This document shows positions 29,401 through 44,500 of a stretch of 60,000 nt of DNA, one piece after another. The stretch is from Phoronis australis (lineage: Eukaryota; Phoronida; Phoronidae), in NCBI GenBank assembly GCA_002633005.1, contig NMRA01000171.1, positions 542,669-602,668 of the forward strand, written 5' to 3'. The translations under genes were made by a program, and so were the position numbers. The first letter of the stretch is position 1. Each line of letters begins with the position of its first letter. The notes under the pieces were generated by a model. It did not search any database. It worked only from the letters and a program-made list of their open reading frames with translations, and was not told the origin of the DNA.

Positions 29401-32400
29401 ACACATCTTGTCCCATGCACCCGGACTGAAACACCGGAGATTTCCAAAGAGACTCCACCAAGAACAAGAATTTGTGAGGGCTCCTTCTGAAATATGGTTT
29501 GAAAAAGGTACCATGTACCTTTTTGGCATGTCTGGCTAATGTATGGTACATGTATGTAAAATGTCAACATTTTCTAAATTCTGGTCCTGAAAAGGCTGTC
29601 AACAACATGAAGTCAACAAACTGCTGACAAAACGAAACCTTCTTCATGCAACACCATACTTTCAAACCACATGTCTCAATGAGAATGTTAAGGTTGGCAA
29701 CAGAAGTTTGCAAAAGAGCTCTACTTTTTCTTCGAAGAATCAGCAGGAAGTTCTTTTTGGGCACAAATACACTTGCAGGCAAAATGAACTTTTGGTGGGC
29801 TCTTTTGGAAAATCTTGGTTCTACCTAAAAATGTGCAGTTCTGATCAACTAAGAAAATGCAGTGTGTATAGTATTTTTTCATTTTTACCATACTGTTCAG
29901 TTAGTATAGACACAACCACTGAAGTAATTGTGTGAAAAACCTTTAGGGACTTCTACACTAACCACATTACATCATGCAGTGCAGCTCTAAATGAAATGAC
30001 ATATGCCATGTCTCCATGGCAACAAGTTCCCCAAAGATCAACCTCTTGTGGAGGTGCAAAGCAGCATCACTATCTCCTACACCTACCATAGTCAAGAAGA
30101 TGCCAAACTCTGGGTTCATGTCCACTGTGTCTCCGTCTGTGAACACAAACACCTTCTTCCTCTCTTTCTTTGCCGACAGCACGATGGCGATCTGTTGTGC
30201 TGCCACCGACAACACAGGGAGGTCGATACGATTGAACTCATCAAAACAACCCCAGGAGCCTGACTGGGCAAGACCCTTGTAGATCCTTCCCAGACCACGG
30301 AAGTCCATCTGGTCAGAGCAGTTGAAGACCACCACATACTTGCCGAGGCAACGTCCCATGTCCTTAGTGGTCTCAGTCTTGCCGGTTCCAGCGGGACCTG
30401 CCGGAGCACCACCCATGGACATCCCAAGCGCTTGAGCTAACGTAATGTAGCACCTGAAAATGGTTAAAAATTGAAGAACCTAACACCAATGTCTCGCAAC
30501 TATATTCGCTCACCATTTCTATTAGACTTAAAAGAAAATAACTTAACCACTGCTCATTGAGATTTGGACACACTACCACTACCAAAAGTCTGAAAAAGTC
30601 TGTCCTGCCTTAGCAAACATGCACACAGGACAAGCCCTGTGACAACTACCCTTCTATTGGGTGGGATAATGAGCCACTAAATATTCACAAAGTGCTGGTT
30701 ATTAAGAAAGAGAGTTGTAACCCGAGTAGACAGTAAATAGGAAGTTGTTTACAAGCAAGTGGCAGAGTCGAGAGATAAGCGTCCCATGTAACCCCAATAC
30801 AAGAATGTTTTATTTCATTGGCGCTGCCAAGTGAATAAATCTAGAGAGAATATAAAACATTAAGTCACCTGTCAGTCAATGGTGTGATGACCAGTCGCTC
30901 AGTACATCCGAGAAACTCGTTCTGATATATGAAGTCAACGTCAGTGATGGAGATGATGCATTTGTCCTGATCCTCAATGAAGTAGAAGCGAGACTGTTTC
31001 TGCCACTCAAAGTCTGTTGGTGTGCGGATATGCATACGGCACTGAAACATTACATAAAAATGAAGGGGAATTGCCAGGAATGCAAGAGTCCACTGAACTT
31101 GAAACAACTTAATTCATGGTTTTCTTTCACCAGCATATAACAGTCTATGTTCAGTTGGACAGATGACAACACACTTCACCAATGAGGGTCAGTAAGCCAA
31201 GGAAAGCAAGAATTTATTTCATGATGACATCATGATTCATTTCATTATTTACCAGATGGCATCATTACCATTCTATTTTATGATCACATGACTGATTTCA
31301 CTGGCAGACGGCAACATTACCAATAAGAAAATATGACTACTTGTGTGTAAAATTTGAACAGAATGATATTGACCATAATGCAAAAATGCAATAAATGAAT
31401 AATATGCCATAAGAAGCAAAAATGATCTTTCGTAAAACACGTACCAGGTCATCAAAGATGTCCCTCTGGTGCACATGTATCGTAATCAAAGTCTCAAACT
31501 TTGTTCTTTCGACTTTGGTCAGATTCCTTGTCGTCTGATCGATGAGCGTGTTCAACAGCTCCAAGAACACCTGATTGGTCTGCTGCATAACCTTGCGGTC
31601 ATATTTGGCATTATTCAGAGCATCAGTGGCGTCACGAGTCCAGATCATTTGGATACCAAGTATACCAACCTGCCATGGACAGAAGTAAGGTTCAGTTTTT
31701 TGTTCAGATAAGTACAGAAATTTTCAACCAATTTTGCAAGAGAATAACTGCTAAAATTATCATTTTCAATTTTTCAAATGATGTTTTATGCCAAATATTG
31801 TTTCCTGACATCAACACAGTTCGAACTAAGGTAACAAAACATAACATTTTTCTTAATATTTTTAAATTTGTGGAAAACTTATAAGAATAAAATTTCCCTC
31901 ACCCACCATATCGTGTGCTAAAAAGAATCACACCAGACAACATGGTGCATGCACTAACACAGCCCTAAAATGCAAAATGTCCAATGACCACTTTTAAAAC
32001 TACTTTTAGTGAGTAAGCTCTGAATTTGCTCTCTTCAAGATTTCCCCCATTGAAGAATTATCTTTTCAATACTGAACATTGCCATAAAATTTAAACCCTG
32101 ATGCAACAAGCTGTAAGATTCCCCCAGAAACAATACGGTAACACTTTTAGCAGCGCATACTCATCACTTGAAATATCCGCAAATCCCCATGAACGGACAA
32201 AACACAAAATATTTCTAACCTGAGCAGGGAACATGTTCAAGAACTCAAGCAGTTGAAATCCCGAGTCCTGGATGGCCATGGCTGCTGTGCGAATGACACC
32301 GTGTAAAGATTTCTGTGCCATCAACATCAAGTTCATCAACCATACCTCCACATTACCCTCCGCCTTTATAGGTTTCTCCAGCTGCCAGGAGAGAAAGACA

Positions 32401-35400
32401 AACTTATAGACAAAGAAGTATTGATTTGATGGAAAGTGTAACCAGTGTTGAGGGACACTTCCGAATAAAACATGGCACCATCATTCCGCAAAGTTTATTA
32501 GACAGACGTTTTACAAAGTTATATTGAGCAACCCACAACAGTAAAGAAATCGAAGAATAAAATGATCTTTAGAATTATACACACAGAAAGAGTACTGTAG
32601 GCAATGAAATAATCAGTACCTAATGACTTTGAACGCTTGTCTTAACTATAACATAGCTTCATTTATTAAGCATGTCAGTAAAGAATGGTGCTAATAAATT
32701 CTACACAGGAAATGACTTATTTAAGAGATGCTTCATGCAGTAACATTGTGCTCAACACTCCATCAACAAACGACCTTGAGCTCATCCAGTGAATGACCTT
32801 GAAACACAGTTGCAACGTCGATCTCTTTTAACAAGCAAGTGTCCACACTGGAATCAATGCCCACTATTCTACATGTGGATTGAGCAAAGAACTGATAGAA
32901 TGATTCAAAACTATTCTTCCTTTTAGATCCAACTTTATCATAGAAGCAACTGTAACATTGAGACATGGTAGTCATGACATATAATCTTACCTCCACTGTC
33001 TCCCCTTCTGAAGAGTGGATGGACAGTATTTGGTCATATTGCTTCTCGTGGAATTTTACAGACTTTGTGTTGTCGAAGACGCTGAGCAAGTGTGCTTGGA
33101 TAGTATGAGGGTCACTTGCCTGACCCAGGATTTCCAAAAGCGCAGGATCCGACACGAAGAAAAATCGAGGAAACATCAACCTCTTTTTCTCCAAATACCT
33201 GCAATTTGATGACTGTGTTAACAACAAGCTAATTAAGAATACAATTGACAGCATTAGTAACAACCAAGGATCGCAAGAAAAAACATTAAAAAAATCCTGA
33301 CATGGGACTTCACAATTGCGAAAACTTCAAAACACCTGGTGAAGTTTCTTCATAATAGTCACACAAAAATCCTGAACTATATTCAGTGTCCCACATTTCA
33401 AAGGCCCTATATCAGTAAGAACAATTAACTTAGAGGTTTCCGCATCAATTTAGTTATTATCAAATATACACAAAGTCGGACATTTAGCAATGCTATGTTG
33501 TAATCTAGGGCCCATTCCATAAACGTGACTTATTACTTAAGACACAAATTTAGTCTTATGCTCCTGCTTCACGAGTGCTGACAAAAAGTTTAGCCAAGTA
33601 ATTATGAAAGTATCACAGTATAGAAATAATTTATAAAAATTACCTGTAACTAGCAGTTATGTGAACATTCTCAGAGACCACATTTTTGCTCAAGTCAGAA
33701 ATAATAATTTCTCAAAAGAGTTATGTGAAGCAAAAGACCAAATTTTTCATGAAACAGACATCTGACATCAACAGAGACTGCCACTATTTGACCGACCAGT
33801 CAGTTACAACATTATGCTTTATAAAATTCTGACAAAAATTTGGAGAAAACTGATTTATTCTGTCAAGCTCAAAACAAGATACAATGTGAAATAGAATGTG
33901 AACCAAAGTTCTTACCCTGTGAGAGACTTCTGACAAACTTCAAGTTGCTCCAACAGATGGGGTAGGAGCTGACTCAGCATTTCATCTCCAACACAACACT
34001 GGATCACATTAGTTGTTTCGTGAGCACGAGTCATGATACGCAGCCAAGACTTGTCGATGTTTGAGAAACGTTTGGCTTCCTGCGAGAAAGAAAGAAATTG
34101 TGATTAAAGCTAAAAACACAATCAATTTCCAATTGAAAACAGTAGACAGAAAATAAGCATTTAATAGTGAATATTGTAAAAACATTGGACAATGAACATA
34201 GTAGAATCCTGCAGGTCTGCCAGTCAGAAGTCCAATCACAAATTTAGCAATGTAGCCTACACGAGTCTATCCAAAGTAAACAAGAATATCTGTACTGGTT
34301 ATCAAATAAATGTATCTCCACCTCAATCAGCATTTCACTTAGGAGACACATCGACTCTTGTTCAGTCTCTGGCTAACGATTTGGACACAAATAAACGGAA
34401 CATGTAAGAAAAATAAGCCCAAACTTGACTATGTATTAGTAACGTGATCATTGCAGTGCCACATCAAAAGACCTTCACTGTATGTTGTCAAGCAAATTTT
34501 CCCTTGTATAACAAAGCATCTCACTTCATAGCAACAGCAAACAAAGGGAATCCAACCCAGCCTTTGAAACATGTAAGAAAAATAGGGAACAAGTTTATCT
34601 TAATGTTGCGTACCTGAGGCAACTGCTTGGCGATGTCACCACCCACAAACACAGCTTCCAGGTAAACCCACAGGTTCTGTACAGTCATCCACTGCTCAAT
34701 GATCTCCGACGAGTTGGACAAGTTCTGAACCCACGTCTGAATCTGTTTCTTGAAGGGGGCATTGTATCTGGGAACAAGAACACAGTGATACATAAGAATT
34801 GATATCAATCTCACTGAAGGGGGTATTGTATCTGGGAACAAGAACACAGTGATACAAAAGAATTGATATCAGTCTCACTGAACGGGGTATTGTATCTAAG
34901 AACAAGAACACAGTGATACAAAAGAATTGATATCAGTCTCACACAATATCCACATAGGTTGAATGAAACTTAGTGACAAATGAAACCTGCAAACAAATTT
35001 TCTAATATCCATCAGTTGGTGCAGCATAATACTACTCCAGTACTGAAGCCACTCCAACTGCTTGCAAGCAGTTTTCATTCTTACATAAACTAGACAATAA
35101 TGCACACCGTGTCAGATAAAACTATTCAAATCCGAGCCTAATAAAAATCACAAAATTCCATACTTACCTGGGTTAATGACCACAAATGACAAAAAAACTA
35201 TATTCTAATTTCCAAAAATTTCTCTTTTAATGACAATTGCTCATACACCAACCGCTGAACACAGAATAAGACTTTTGTAGTTTCTAAGAAGCACCCAGGT
35301 CAGTGAACAATTAATATTTTACATAATAAGTGACAAACAAACAGTAGTTTATGAATATTCAGTCAAATAGTTAGATTTGACACTTACCCCTGAATGACAA

Positions 35401-38400
35401 TAACTTGGTAGTCCACATAAATACTATACTTTTTAAAGGCTGAAGTTCAACTTATAATACCCACCAATAAGTTCTTAGTTTTCCAATTCAAACGTGCAAA
35501 CGAATACAGCATAAAAACGAGTTTACAGTCAATGATATCATTTGGTACGTATAGTTGTATTATTCATTCACGTGACGAACAGAACAGTGTAATGACTACC
35601 ACATAGTACAAGGTTAACAGTAACATGCTTTATTACGTGAAGCTTCTTGGGTTTTTTGCAGTAAGTTGTTTTCTTTCTAATTGGCTGGATGTAGTGAACG
35701 TAACATGCTGGGGATAAGCCACAGAACTAGCCAACAATAACAATATCAGGCATGCAACACATCACCGATGCAAGACACTGTAGTTTATTATAGACAACAG
35801 TGTGTTCTTGTACAACAGAATAACAGTCAGAAACTCACTTAATCTTTCGGCTGATAATTAAACGTTTATCAACTTATATGAGACCGGCCACTGTTAATAC
35901 AGTCAGTGCTATCAACAGCTTGTGATTTCAAAGTTAAACTTAAAGTTAATTGTTAGCACTAGAATGTGAGTATACAGTAATGAGACACAATTTGTAGAAA
36001 GAAGTCAATAAGGACATACACAATAATAACAAATTTGATTGCCTGTGTCATCAAGGAAAACTTCACCCCCTACAGAATGTTCAGGCAAATCTAAATGTCA
36101 CCATTAACTATAAAAGATTTGTTAGGAAAGAATCAAATGAAAGCAGTTTGCAAAACATAACCATAATTTAGAAACGAGCAAAATTCTTTTGATTGGCAAA
36201 CGTTCTCTATACATGTTTATTAAAGAAAGAAGATTTACAAAAAGAATTTCTTGTTCACTAACAACGGATTCACCTGTTACTGAGCAAGGAACTGAGAACC
36301 ATCAAGGAATCTTCCATTAGTGACACAATTTCACTAGTGGTGTCGCCACGCAGAAGTAGTTCTCCTCGAGTCTTGAAGTTACCAAAAGCAAAGTCATGGC
36401 CGCCCCATTCAGCAATGACTTGCTTGAGTTTGGCTTCAATGTCTTTCTCCTTCACAGCCGAGATACAGATATCCTAAAAATGGGAATGTTACCAAATGAT
36501 GAATATGTTTACAGATATATTTATAATACAATGATGCCTCAAATATCCAACATAAAAAACAATCACTGACAGTAAAATTTCCACTTATTTTCCCACGGCT
36601 AAAACTGAATGACAAAAACGAACCTTGAAGCCTTTTTCAAGAGCAAAAACGATCCATTTTCTTCTTTTGAGGTTGACAACTTTTCAATATGATTCTCAAC
36701 TGTTTACCTCAATTTCTTCTTTGTACTGAAGCAGAGGTGCCTCCAAGATGTTGCGTAATACAAAGTTCTCATTCTCCACATCAAACACGTGACCTGTGAG
36801 TTCGGCCATTCTCTGCCAGTGGCGAGGTTTCATCGCCTTATTGGTCATTAGCTCCAGTAGAGGGACCATCTCGTTAAAATTGTCGATGGTCTTGCTCAGC
36901 TCGTTAAAGGCCGGCCATTCTTTGAGGGCACGGGGCAGTTTACGGCACCTGATGACAATAATGAGGGTCTCAATAAATGTAACATTACTGACAAATCACA
37001 AATTAAAGTAATCCATATCTTTCAGAAACTATAGTAACTCATACCTTGTAAGGTAAAGTTTCCTTAAAGTTTTTCAAACAAACTGCCAAATATTCATTTC
37101 CAACATTGCCATCTGTAGTAAGCAGCACATTAATTTCAACCATCAGACTACTGTTTTTATCATATGGTAATTTTCCACTTATTTCACACAAAAATAATTG
37201 CCAAAATTGTCATTTTCAAAGGCTGATTACTTAACCACAACAAATAACAGAACATTCATTAAAAGTTGTTTCACGACATCTTCACAGTACAAACCATGAT
37301 CGTAATAGAGTAAAGACTTTATTTTTGTGCAAAAATGCATCAAAACAGAATATCACTTGTCAGCCATATAATGTACCAATCAAATGAAGAATTACCACAA
37401 TATCCTCAGAGTGTACACTCACTTGTTCTGAAAGTCTATCAGCTCTGTGTTGATCTTTTCAATATCCACTTCTGTCCAGAGGATTTCATAGTAGCCGTTA
37501 ACTGAGTCGATGACATTATTGTACAGACCATAGAGCTTCTGAAGCAGATTCAACTCCTTACGAATCTTATCAATGCGTGGATAGTCGGTGACGGGGAGGC
37601 CGAACAGTTCCTCTCCCCCAGTGTATGTGACAAACTTGCGGTACAGAGTGTCGAACTGGTTCTGGAAGATGATCAGACGGTCGGAGGCTTCGCGAGGGGG
37701 CACGCCCGCCACCATGGGACCACCCTGGAATGAAAGGGAAATGGTATTTGAAACTGACCTCAGTTTTGAACAAAATACACAAAAATGAACCTAAACCTGA
37801 AAAGAAATTTACCTGACACCAGCAAAATTGCAATTTTTTTAGAATTAAAAATGCTCACTTGGGCAAAAACTTGTCAAACTGATCATTTGCAGATGCTCAA
37901 GCAGTGGTGCATACTTGGAATACTTTCCCAAATGATTTCTCTTCACCACATAACTGCTTCTTACAGAGAATTCTCATCCACTAAACTGACATGATAACTG
38001 CTATCAAGAAATCGTTATCGTTTTTAATGTTGAAATAAATACTGCCTTTTTGACTCGGTATCGGAACGCATGCTTATCAATCTTTCCATTGCAATTACAG
38101 CTTAATATGAACAGTATTCTGAACTGCAGCATTAGATTTTTGTAATATAATTATAATAATTTACAGTAACCAGCAATGGCATTATAGAAATGGTGATGAT
38201 CATTGAATAACAACTTACTGACCTGATCGTAACTGACATAGAAATCAGCGCAGTCGTCAATGAAGATTCGAACATTTTCGATGAGTTCTCCCCTGAAGTT
38301 AGGCTGTATCTCCACTAGGTGGTTACCGATCTCACAGGCGAGCGCCTGCATACGTTCCCATGAGTAGCGAAGAGTGTCAACACGTTCAGTCTCCTCACGA

Positions 38401-38553
38401 GCACATGGCAGATCGTGTTTGACTAACATTGCGTAGGATTCCTGAAAGGAGAGCATTTTTGTCACTTCCAAAAATATATCCCGGCTTTGTTCCTGAACTA
38501 CTTCTGAATACTTCAGACTCAATACTGTATATAACGGTGAAATAACCACGATA

Positions 38554-38592
<39 letters not shown>

Positions 38593-41500
38593 GTTGTGGT
38601 GATGGTGATGATGAAGATGATGGTAAAACTTGATGCTTACGATGACAATATAATCCAAGCCGTGGCCTTGACCTTGGTATATTCACTTCACTTGTCCTTG
38701 GCATGAACACAAAACACACAATGGAAGCAAGCTACCTTTATCAGAGCACTAACAATCCTCATAATTACTCCTCTCTGTCCTAGACTACTGCTCATGTCCA
38801 CTTCAATGGTGCAGAGTTTAAGCCAGTGATGGGATTCAAGTTATTAAGGAATGGACAACTAACAAGGATGGTTTACCGTGCAAATATTCATGGAAGATCA
38901 TTCAACACTCAAGCGAAAATCTCACCTCAATGGGACCAATTGCCATGTCAATGCGGATTTCATTTTCACGAATCTCCTTCAATGCAGCCATAGCCAGACG
39001 AATGTCATCCAAGTCTTTGATTGGCCGACTGAGTCTTTTGGTCAAGTCTTCAATGACCTCAAATATTTCCTCCATTTCTGCATGATATTTAGTGTTACAT
39101 GCTTTCCCATAATGCAGGCGCCAAGCTTTAGTCTCTGTTGTCAAACCCAGTTGCAGTTGTTCTGAAAGTAAATGGTTCCACATTGTTACGCATACGTCGA
39201 CAACAAATGACTAATAACAGGTTTCATCACCTCCAGTATTAGAGAGATTAGGTGAAGTTAAGACGACAAAANCCAAATTTCATGAACGTATGTCAAAGGG
39301 TTTTGGAGATAGAGCAGCGGACGCCGGACGCCAGACGCCGGACGGACGCCGCCCGGACGGACGGACGGACAGAGATGACGGCATAATGCGTCCACATATA
39401 AATATGTGGGCGCATAAAAATGACAAATTCCAGAATACACATTCCTGACATAGGTAAGTCGAGTCTTAAAACTTCCTCTAATTCTGCTAAAGGCATGCTG
39501 GACATGAGTCACAGACCTTACATTAAAGTATAGTCTATTCAGAATTTAAATCTCTGGCCATAGACACAGTAGCCAAACATAGAATACCCTAAAAATAATA
39601 AAATGACCCAGAATTCTCCATCACGATGACTGAGCGCTGGCAGAATTCCCCATCATGACAACTGAGTGCAATGCACCACCAGTTAGCTGGAATGACTGGT
39701 TATTACCCGTCATCACCCAAATGATGGGGAACAGTATTTTGTTTGACTTCTTTTGGTACGTGGTGTACTTTGTCTCTTAAGTTGCACAAAATGAACCAGA
39801 ATTACTTGTCATGACAACTGAACGCAAGCAGAATTTATAAACCGAAGCTAAAATGACCTGCCATGATGGATCTAGAAAGGTTATTCTGACCAATTACTTT
39901 TGACATGTATGGTATAAATTGTTAATTAACAAGAAATTTGTGTGATTAGAGAAAGTACTAACAATAAATATGCAACAACACAAATAGAGAAAAGGCACTA
40001 CTATTTCAATATAGACAAGTCTAGCAGATGAGATCAAACCTTACCAGTGTAGAGTGCAATAGCTCCCACGTCGTATGACTCGGGCTCTGCTTTGATTTGT
40101 TCCTCTAAGTCTTCATAGTAGAGAATCTTTGACTCAAACTCGGATAGTTTAGGCTCTTGTTTCATGAACTCGGCCAGGTCTTCATTGCGGTCCAGTGTCC
40201 AGACTCCACTGTACTTAGAGAACTTATCTAAGGCTGTAGTAACCTCCTGCAATCAATTGATTAGCTTTTTAAGTACAATAGTGCAGAGGATGTTGACCAC
40301 CTAGATCAAGAAATAGATATTTATTCGATACATAAATATGTCTATGGCAGTAAACATCATTTAAAACATTAGTATGACGAAGGAAACATTTCAGCAAAAA
40401 GGAGGATAGCATGAAACAAAGAACACTGGAGTATGATCAAGAAGTCAACAATCTTATGCTCAATCTTAAGTTCAAAGGTCACTGCAAACTGGGAGGTCAA
40501 AGATGATCCCACGTCTAAACACCCACCTTCTTTGTGGAGTTAATGGCAGTAGACAGCAGTGACACCAGTTTAGCAATTTCCTTGTTCTCGGAGACGCTCT
40601 TAAAGTAGTTCTTCATCTGTGGTGTGACCGCCGTTGGGGCCACGCTGTCTTTACCACGCGTGGCGATGTCACTACGTGAGCCTTCAGACGGTGCATTACT
40701 TGTCACGCTGTTTCTTCTCTCGTGCAGATGATCTGAAGACCCCGCCGTGTTCTCCACTTTCTTCCGTCGAGAGCGGCTCCATTGAGACACCCCTTTGGNT
40801 AAGCAGCGCTCCAAGCCGGTAATTTTTTGAGCTTCGTTAGAGAACATAAGTTTAATTTTTGGTGTTGAATTATTTGTGAAATTAATCAACAATTCATAGA
40901 AAACTATCCAGAATTTATTCAGAATAAAATACAGTTCCCTTTTAAGTTCAAAGGTCACTGCAAACTGGGAGGTCAAAGATGATCCCACGTGTAAACACCC
41001 ACCTTCTTTGTGGAGTTAATGGCAGTAGACAGCAGTGACACCAGTTTAGCAATTTCCTTGTTCTCGGAGACGCTCTTAAAGTAGTTCTTCATCTGTGGTG
41101 TGACCGCCGTTGGGGCCACGCTGTCTTTACCACGCGTGGCGATGTCACTACGTGAGCCTTCAGACGGTGCATTACTTGTCACGCTGTTTCTTCTCTCGTG
41201 CAGATGATCTGAAGACCCCGCCGTGTTCTCCACTTTCTTCCGTCGAGAGCGGCTCCATTGAGACACCCCTTTGGAGACAGAGAGGATCATCTGGGCAGCC
41301 TTGTTGACTGCCTGCTGGACCTCGTCCAAAGCTGGCTGCATGGTGATGTTGGGGATAGTCAGCACGGCGTTGGTGTGGAAAAATGGACTGTGGTTCTTCG
41401 ACGATTCATTTATGGAGTCTGAAAGATAATTAACAAATTAATAGACAGATTTGCCAGACAATGATACCAACAAGTGTTTTAATTCATAACAGTAAGTTAA

Positions 41501-44500
41501 AGTTTTCAAGCTACTGGCCATTGTTGCAACGCAGTAAAAACCTATCATAACAGTTTCAATACACAAACTGTTATGGCTAAAACTCTAGGTAACCAGCATG
41601 TGTCAAACATAACTAAACCATCCCAGTTATCGCTGTTGCTGTATAGGAAGACCCAAAGAAATTTTATTTCAACTTAATACGCACATCTTTTCAAAGCTTT
41701 CTTCAGTACTTTCAGAATAGAATTATGCTTTTGTCAGTAGTCAAAATGAGTAGGCAAAGAAAACTGATACAAATCCTTTATTTATCAACGCATCAATACA
41801 TTGTCTCATGTATTCAAACATACCCAGATAATGCAGCATTGAGCTGGATGTGATTCTTTTCCTTAATGACTCCAGAGTGTTACGAGTCACCTTCAGAAGG
41901 GCATCAAGGTTACGATGGTTGAAGTGGTTCAGCAGCTCCAGTGCTGCCTCCTCAAGGGCTTCCTTGTCCTCACGCTTCTTTTTCTTGAGAGCCTGCGCCG
42001 TGGTGGTCGCCTTCTGAGGACCCTGGCGACTACCAGTGCGGGAGGTACGAGAACCCGTAGGGCTCATTGAGCGACTCTTCCTGTCACCATCTAGCAGGGA
42101 CAAGGGAAATATATGGTCAAATTGCTTGGCAAAATAACCTTTGAACTTATTAAAGGAAACTAGCTTGAAGCATTCATAACCACGACAAAGTTAAAGCCTA
42201 AGAATATTTTGTACATCCACAAGATCACAACCACCTGTTGTGACTCATCTAAGTGAATTTCAATCATAGTTTAACAGTCTCAGTTGATTCAGTTGCCTGC
42301 TCTGTTGATCCAACTGTCCGTTCATTTAATTCAAATGCTTAATCATGCATTCATTCCATTCAATTGCTTGCTCATTTGATTCAATTGTCTGCACACTAGA
42401 TTTAGTCACATTTGATTCAGTTCTCCATTTTGATAACAAATGCCTACTCACTCCATTGAATCATCTCACACTTAATTCAATAGTCTACTCATTTAATTAA
42501 ATTGTTCATTCATTTTGATTCAAACAATTGCGCATTCATTGCACCTTCACATGCAATTCAATAATCTACCCAATCAATTAAACAGTTTATTCATTTTGAT
42601 TCAAAACAACCATTCATTCTTCTCAGTTATTCCATTCAGTTGTCTGCTCAAGACATTCAACCAATCGTCTGCCTCACCTTCATCGTCTGCATCCTCTTCC
42701 TCTTCCTTCTCTTCCTCTTGCTCCTCCACTCCACCATACAACATCTCTATCAGTTCATTGGCTGCGTCCTCAACGTTAATACTCTTTGACTGCAGCGTGA
42801 CGGATCCTCGCACACAGAGTGCCTACATCAAAATAACCACAATTTATGTTGATCAGCGATAATTCCCAAAACACCTTTTGTCATGTCCTCTGTTTTCCTA
42901 GGCATTTCACATATTTTACTTCACCATAATCATGAACATACTAGTAAACCTTCAAAAAATCCAACAAAACAGGGGCCAACAAAAATGGTATCTCTATACA
43001 ACACCAAAATAGTGACTTAGAACTACAGAAAGTAAAAAGCAGTTTTTAAAAGTTTTCTGAGCAGGTATAAATCTATTTTGTAAACAATTCGCGCTAACAG
43101 CTACTGCCCTTTCATAATGCTATACCAAGAAGAAGGAAAGTTAGCCTCAGTGTTTTCAAATTAAGATTTACATAACTTATTAAACTAAACCACCAAAGGC
43201 TGTATTAATTCACTATCAAGTGGTCGGATATGGCATAGGAGCCTTCTAAATACTTTAATAAAACAGAAAACTCCTTCATGCTGGAAAGTTTTATCTACAG
43301 GTAAAAAATAAAATATTTACAAAAACTGTCTGCAACGGTCAAATGAATTGTACATTAAAACGTACATTTGTTCTTTCCAGGAAATCTTCAACCTTCCATG
43401 GTTCATCATCTGGCAGCTCACACAGTGAAGTTGTACTCATCTCATGCAGTACCGCATCGATGCGGAACTCTGTCAGGTCATTGGCTCGATCCATAAGTAG
43501 GTCAAGTTTGCCAAGGGCGACGTAGACACAGTCAACATACTCCTTGATGTTCATCGATGTCCAGGTCATCGAGGACACCCCCGGCTCGATTGCAGCGTCC
43601 ACCTTGTTAACATGGTGTTCCATGAGAACTTCAAATGCAGCCGGAATCTTGTCACGCACACGGCGGTTCTCAGTCAATAACAGCTGTAAACAGAACAATT
43701 GTTAGCTATAGAGAGAATGATACAAGTCATTAAACCAGAGAGAATGATACAAGTCATTAAACCAGAGAGAATGATACAAGTTATTACAAGAGAGAATGAT
43801 ACAAGTCATTAAACCAGATGCCAACCAATACAATGTAAATTCAGAATTTATTATACATTTGCAAAATAATACCTGTCATTTCAGTATTATTATATGTTTG
43901 CAAACATACTGCAAGAAAATTCAGAGTCATTAAGCATTTGCAAACATAATACATTTGACTTCAGACTAATTGTATATTTGAAAATAAACAGAATGCACGT
44001 GAATTCAGAATTATTACATTTACAAGAATCAAGTAAATTCAGAAATTAGTATTATACATTATACACACCACCCATCAACACTCGTAGCCCAGAATGATAA
44101 TGAGGCACCAACGATGAAAGACTTTTTTACACCTTTTCCAACAGAAATATAGGACTTTTTTTGGTTTACACCGTACACAATCAGTTTCTCCCCTTAGAAT
44201 GCCTCATACCTACTGAAATTGTAAGGATGGCCACAACCACATTGCACTTCAAATCAAGCAGACTGGCACTACATACAGTAGTTTTCAAAAACATCAGAAT
44301 CTGACAAAATGTCAATTTCTTTTAGACTAGTCAGAATTCATTTTCGTTCTGGCTAAATCTTTGCAGATGCTGTTCCATGCTGTGCATGATGTCGAATTCG
44401 CAACAAAATACTTCGCAAGAGCATTTATAAATAATTAAACAATTACTGGCTATGTGCAATAAGGTTACATTTAACATGACAAAAACGTTTATTTACAGTG

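Noticed and set aside
38395-38658. Poly-His and poly-Ser open frames
   Set aside because: Simple translation of the ATG/GAT microsatellite inside intron 20.
43711-43816. CRISPR-like regular repeats
   Set aside because: Head-to-tail tandem units without spacers in a eukaryotic intron; not a CRISPR array.
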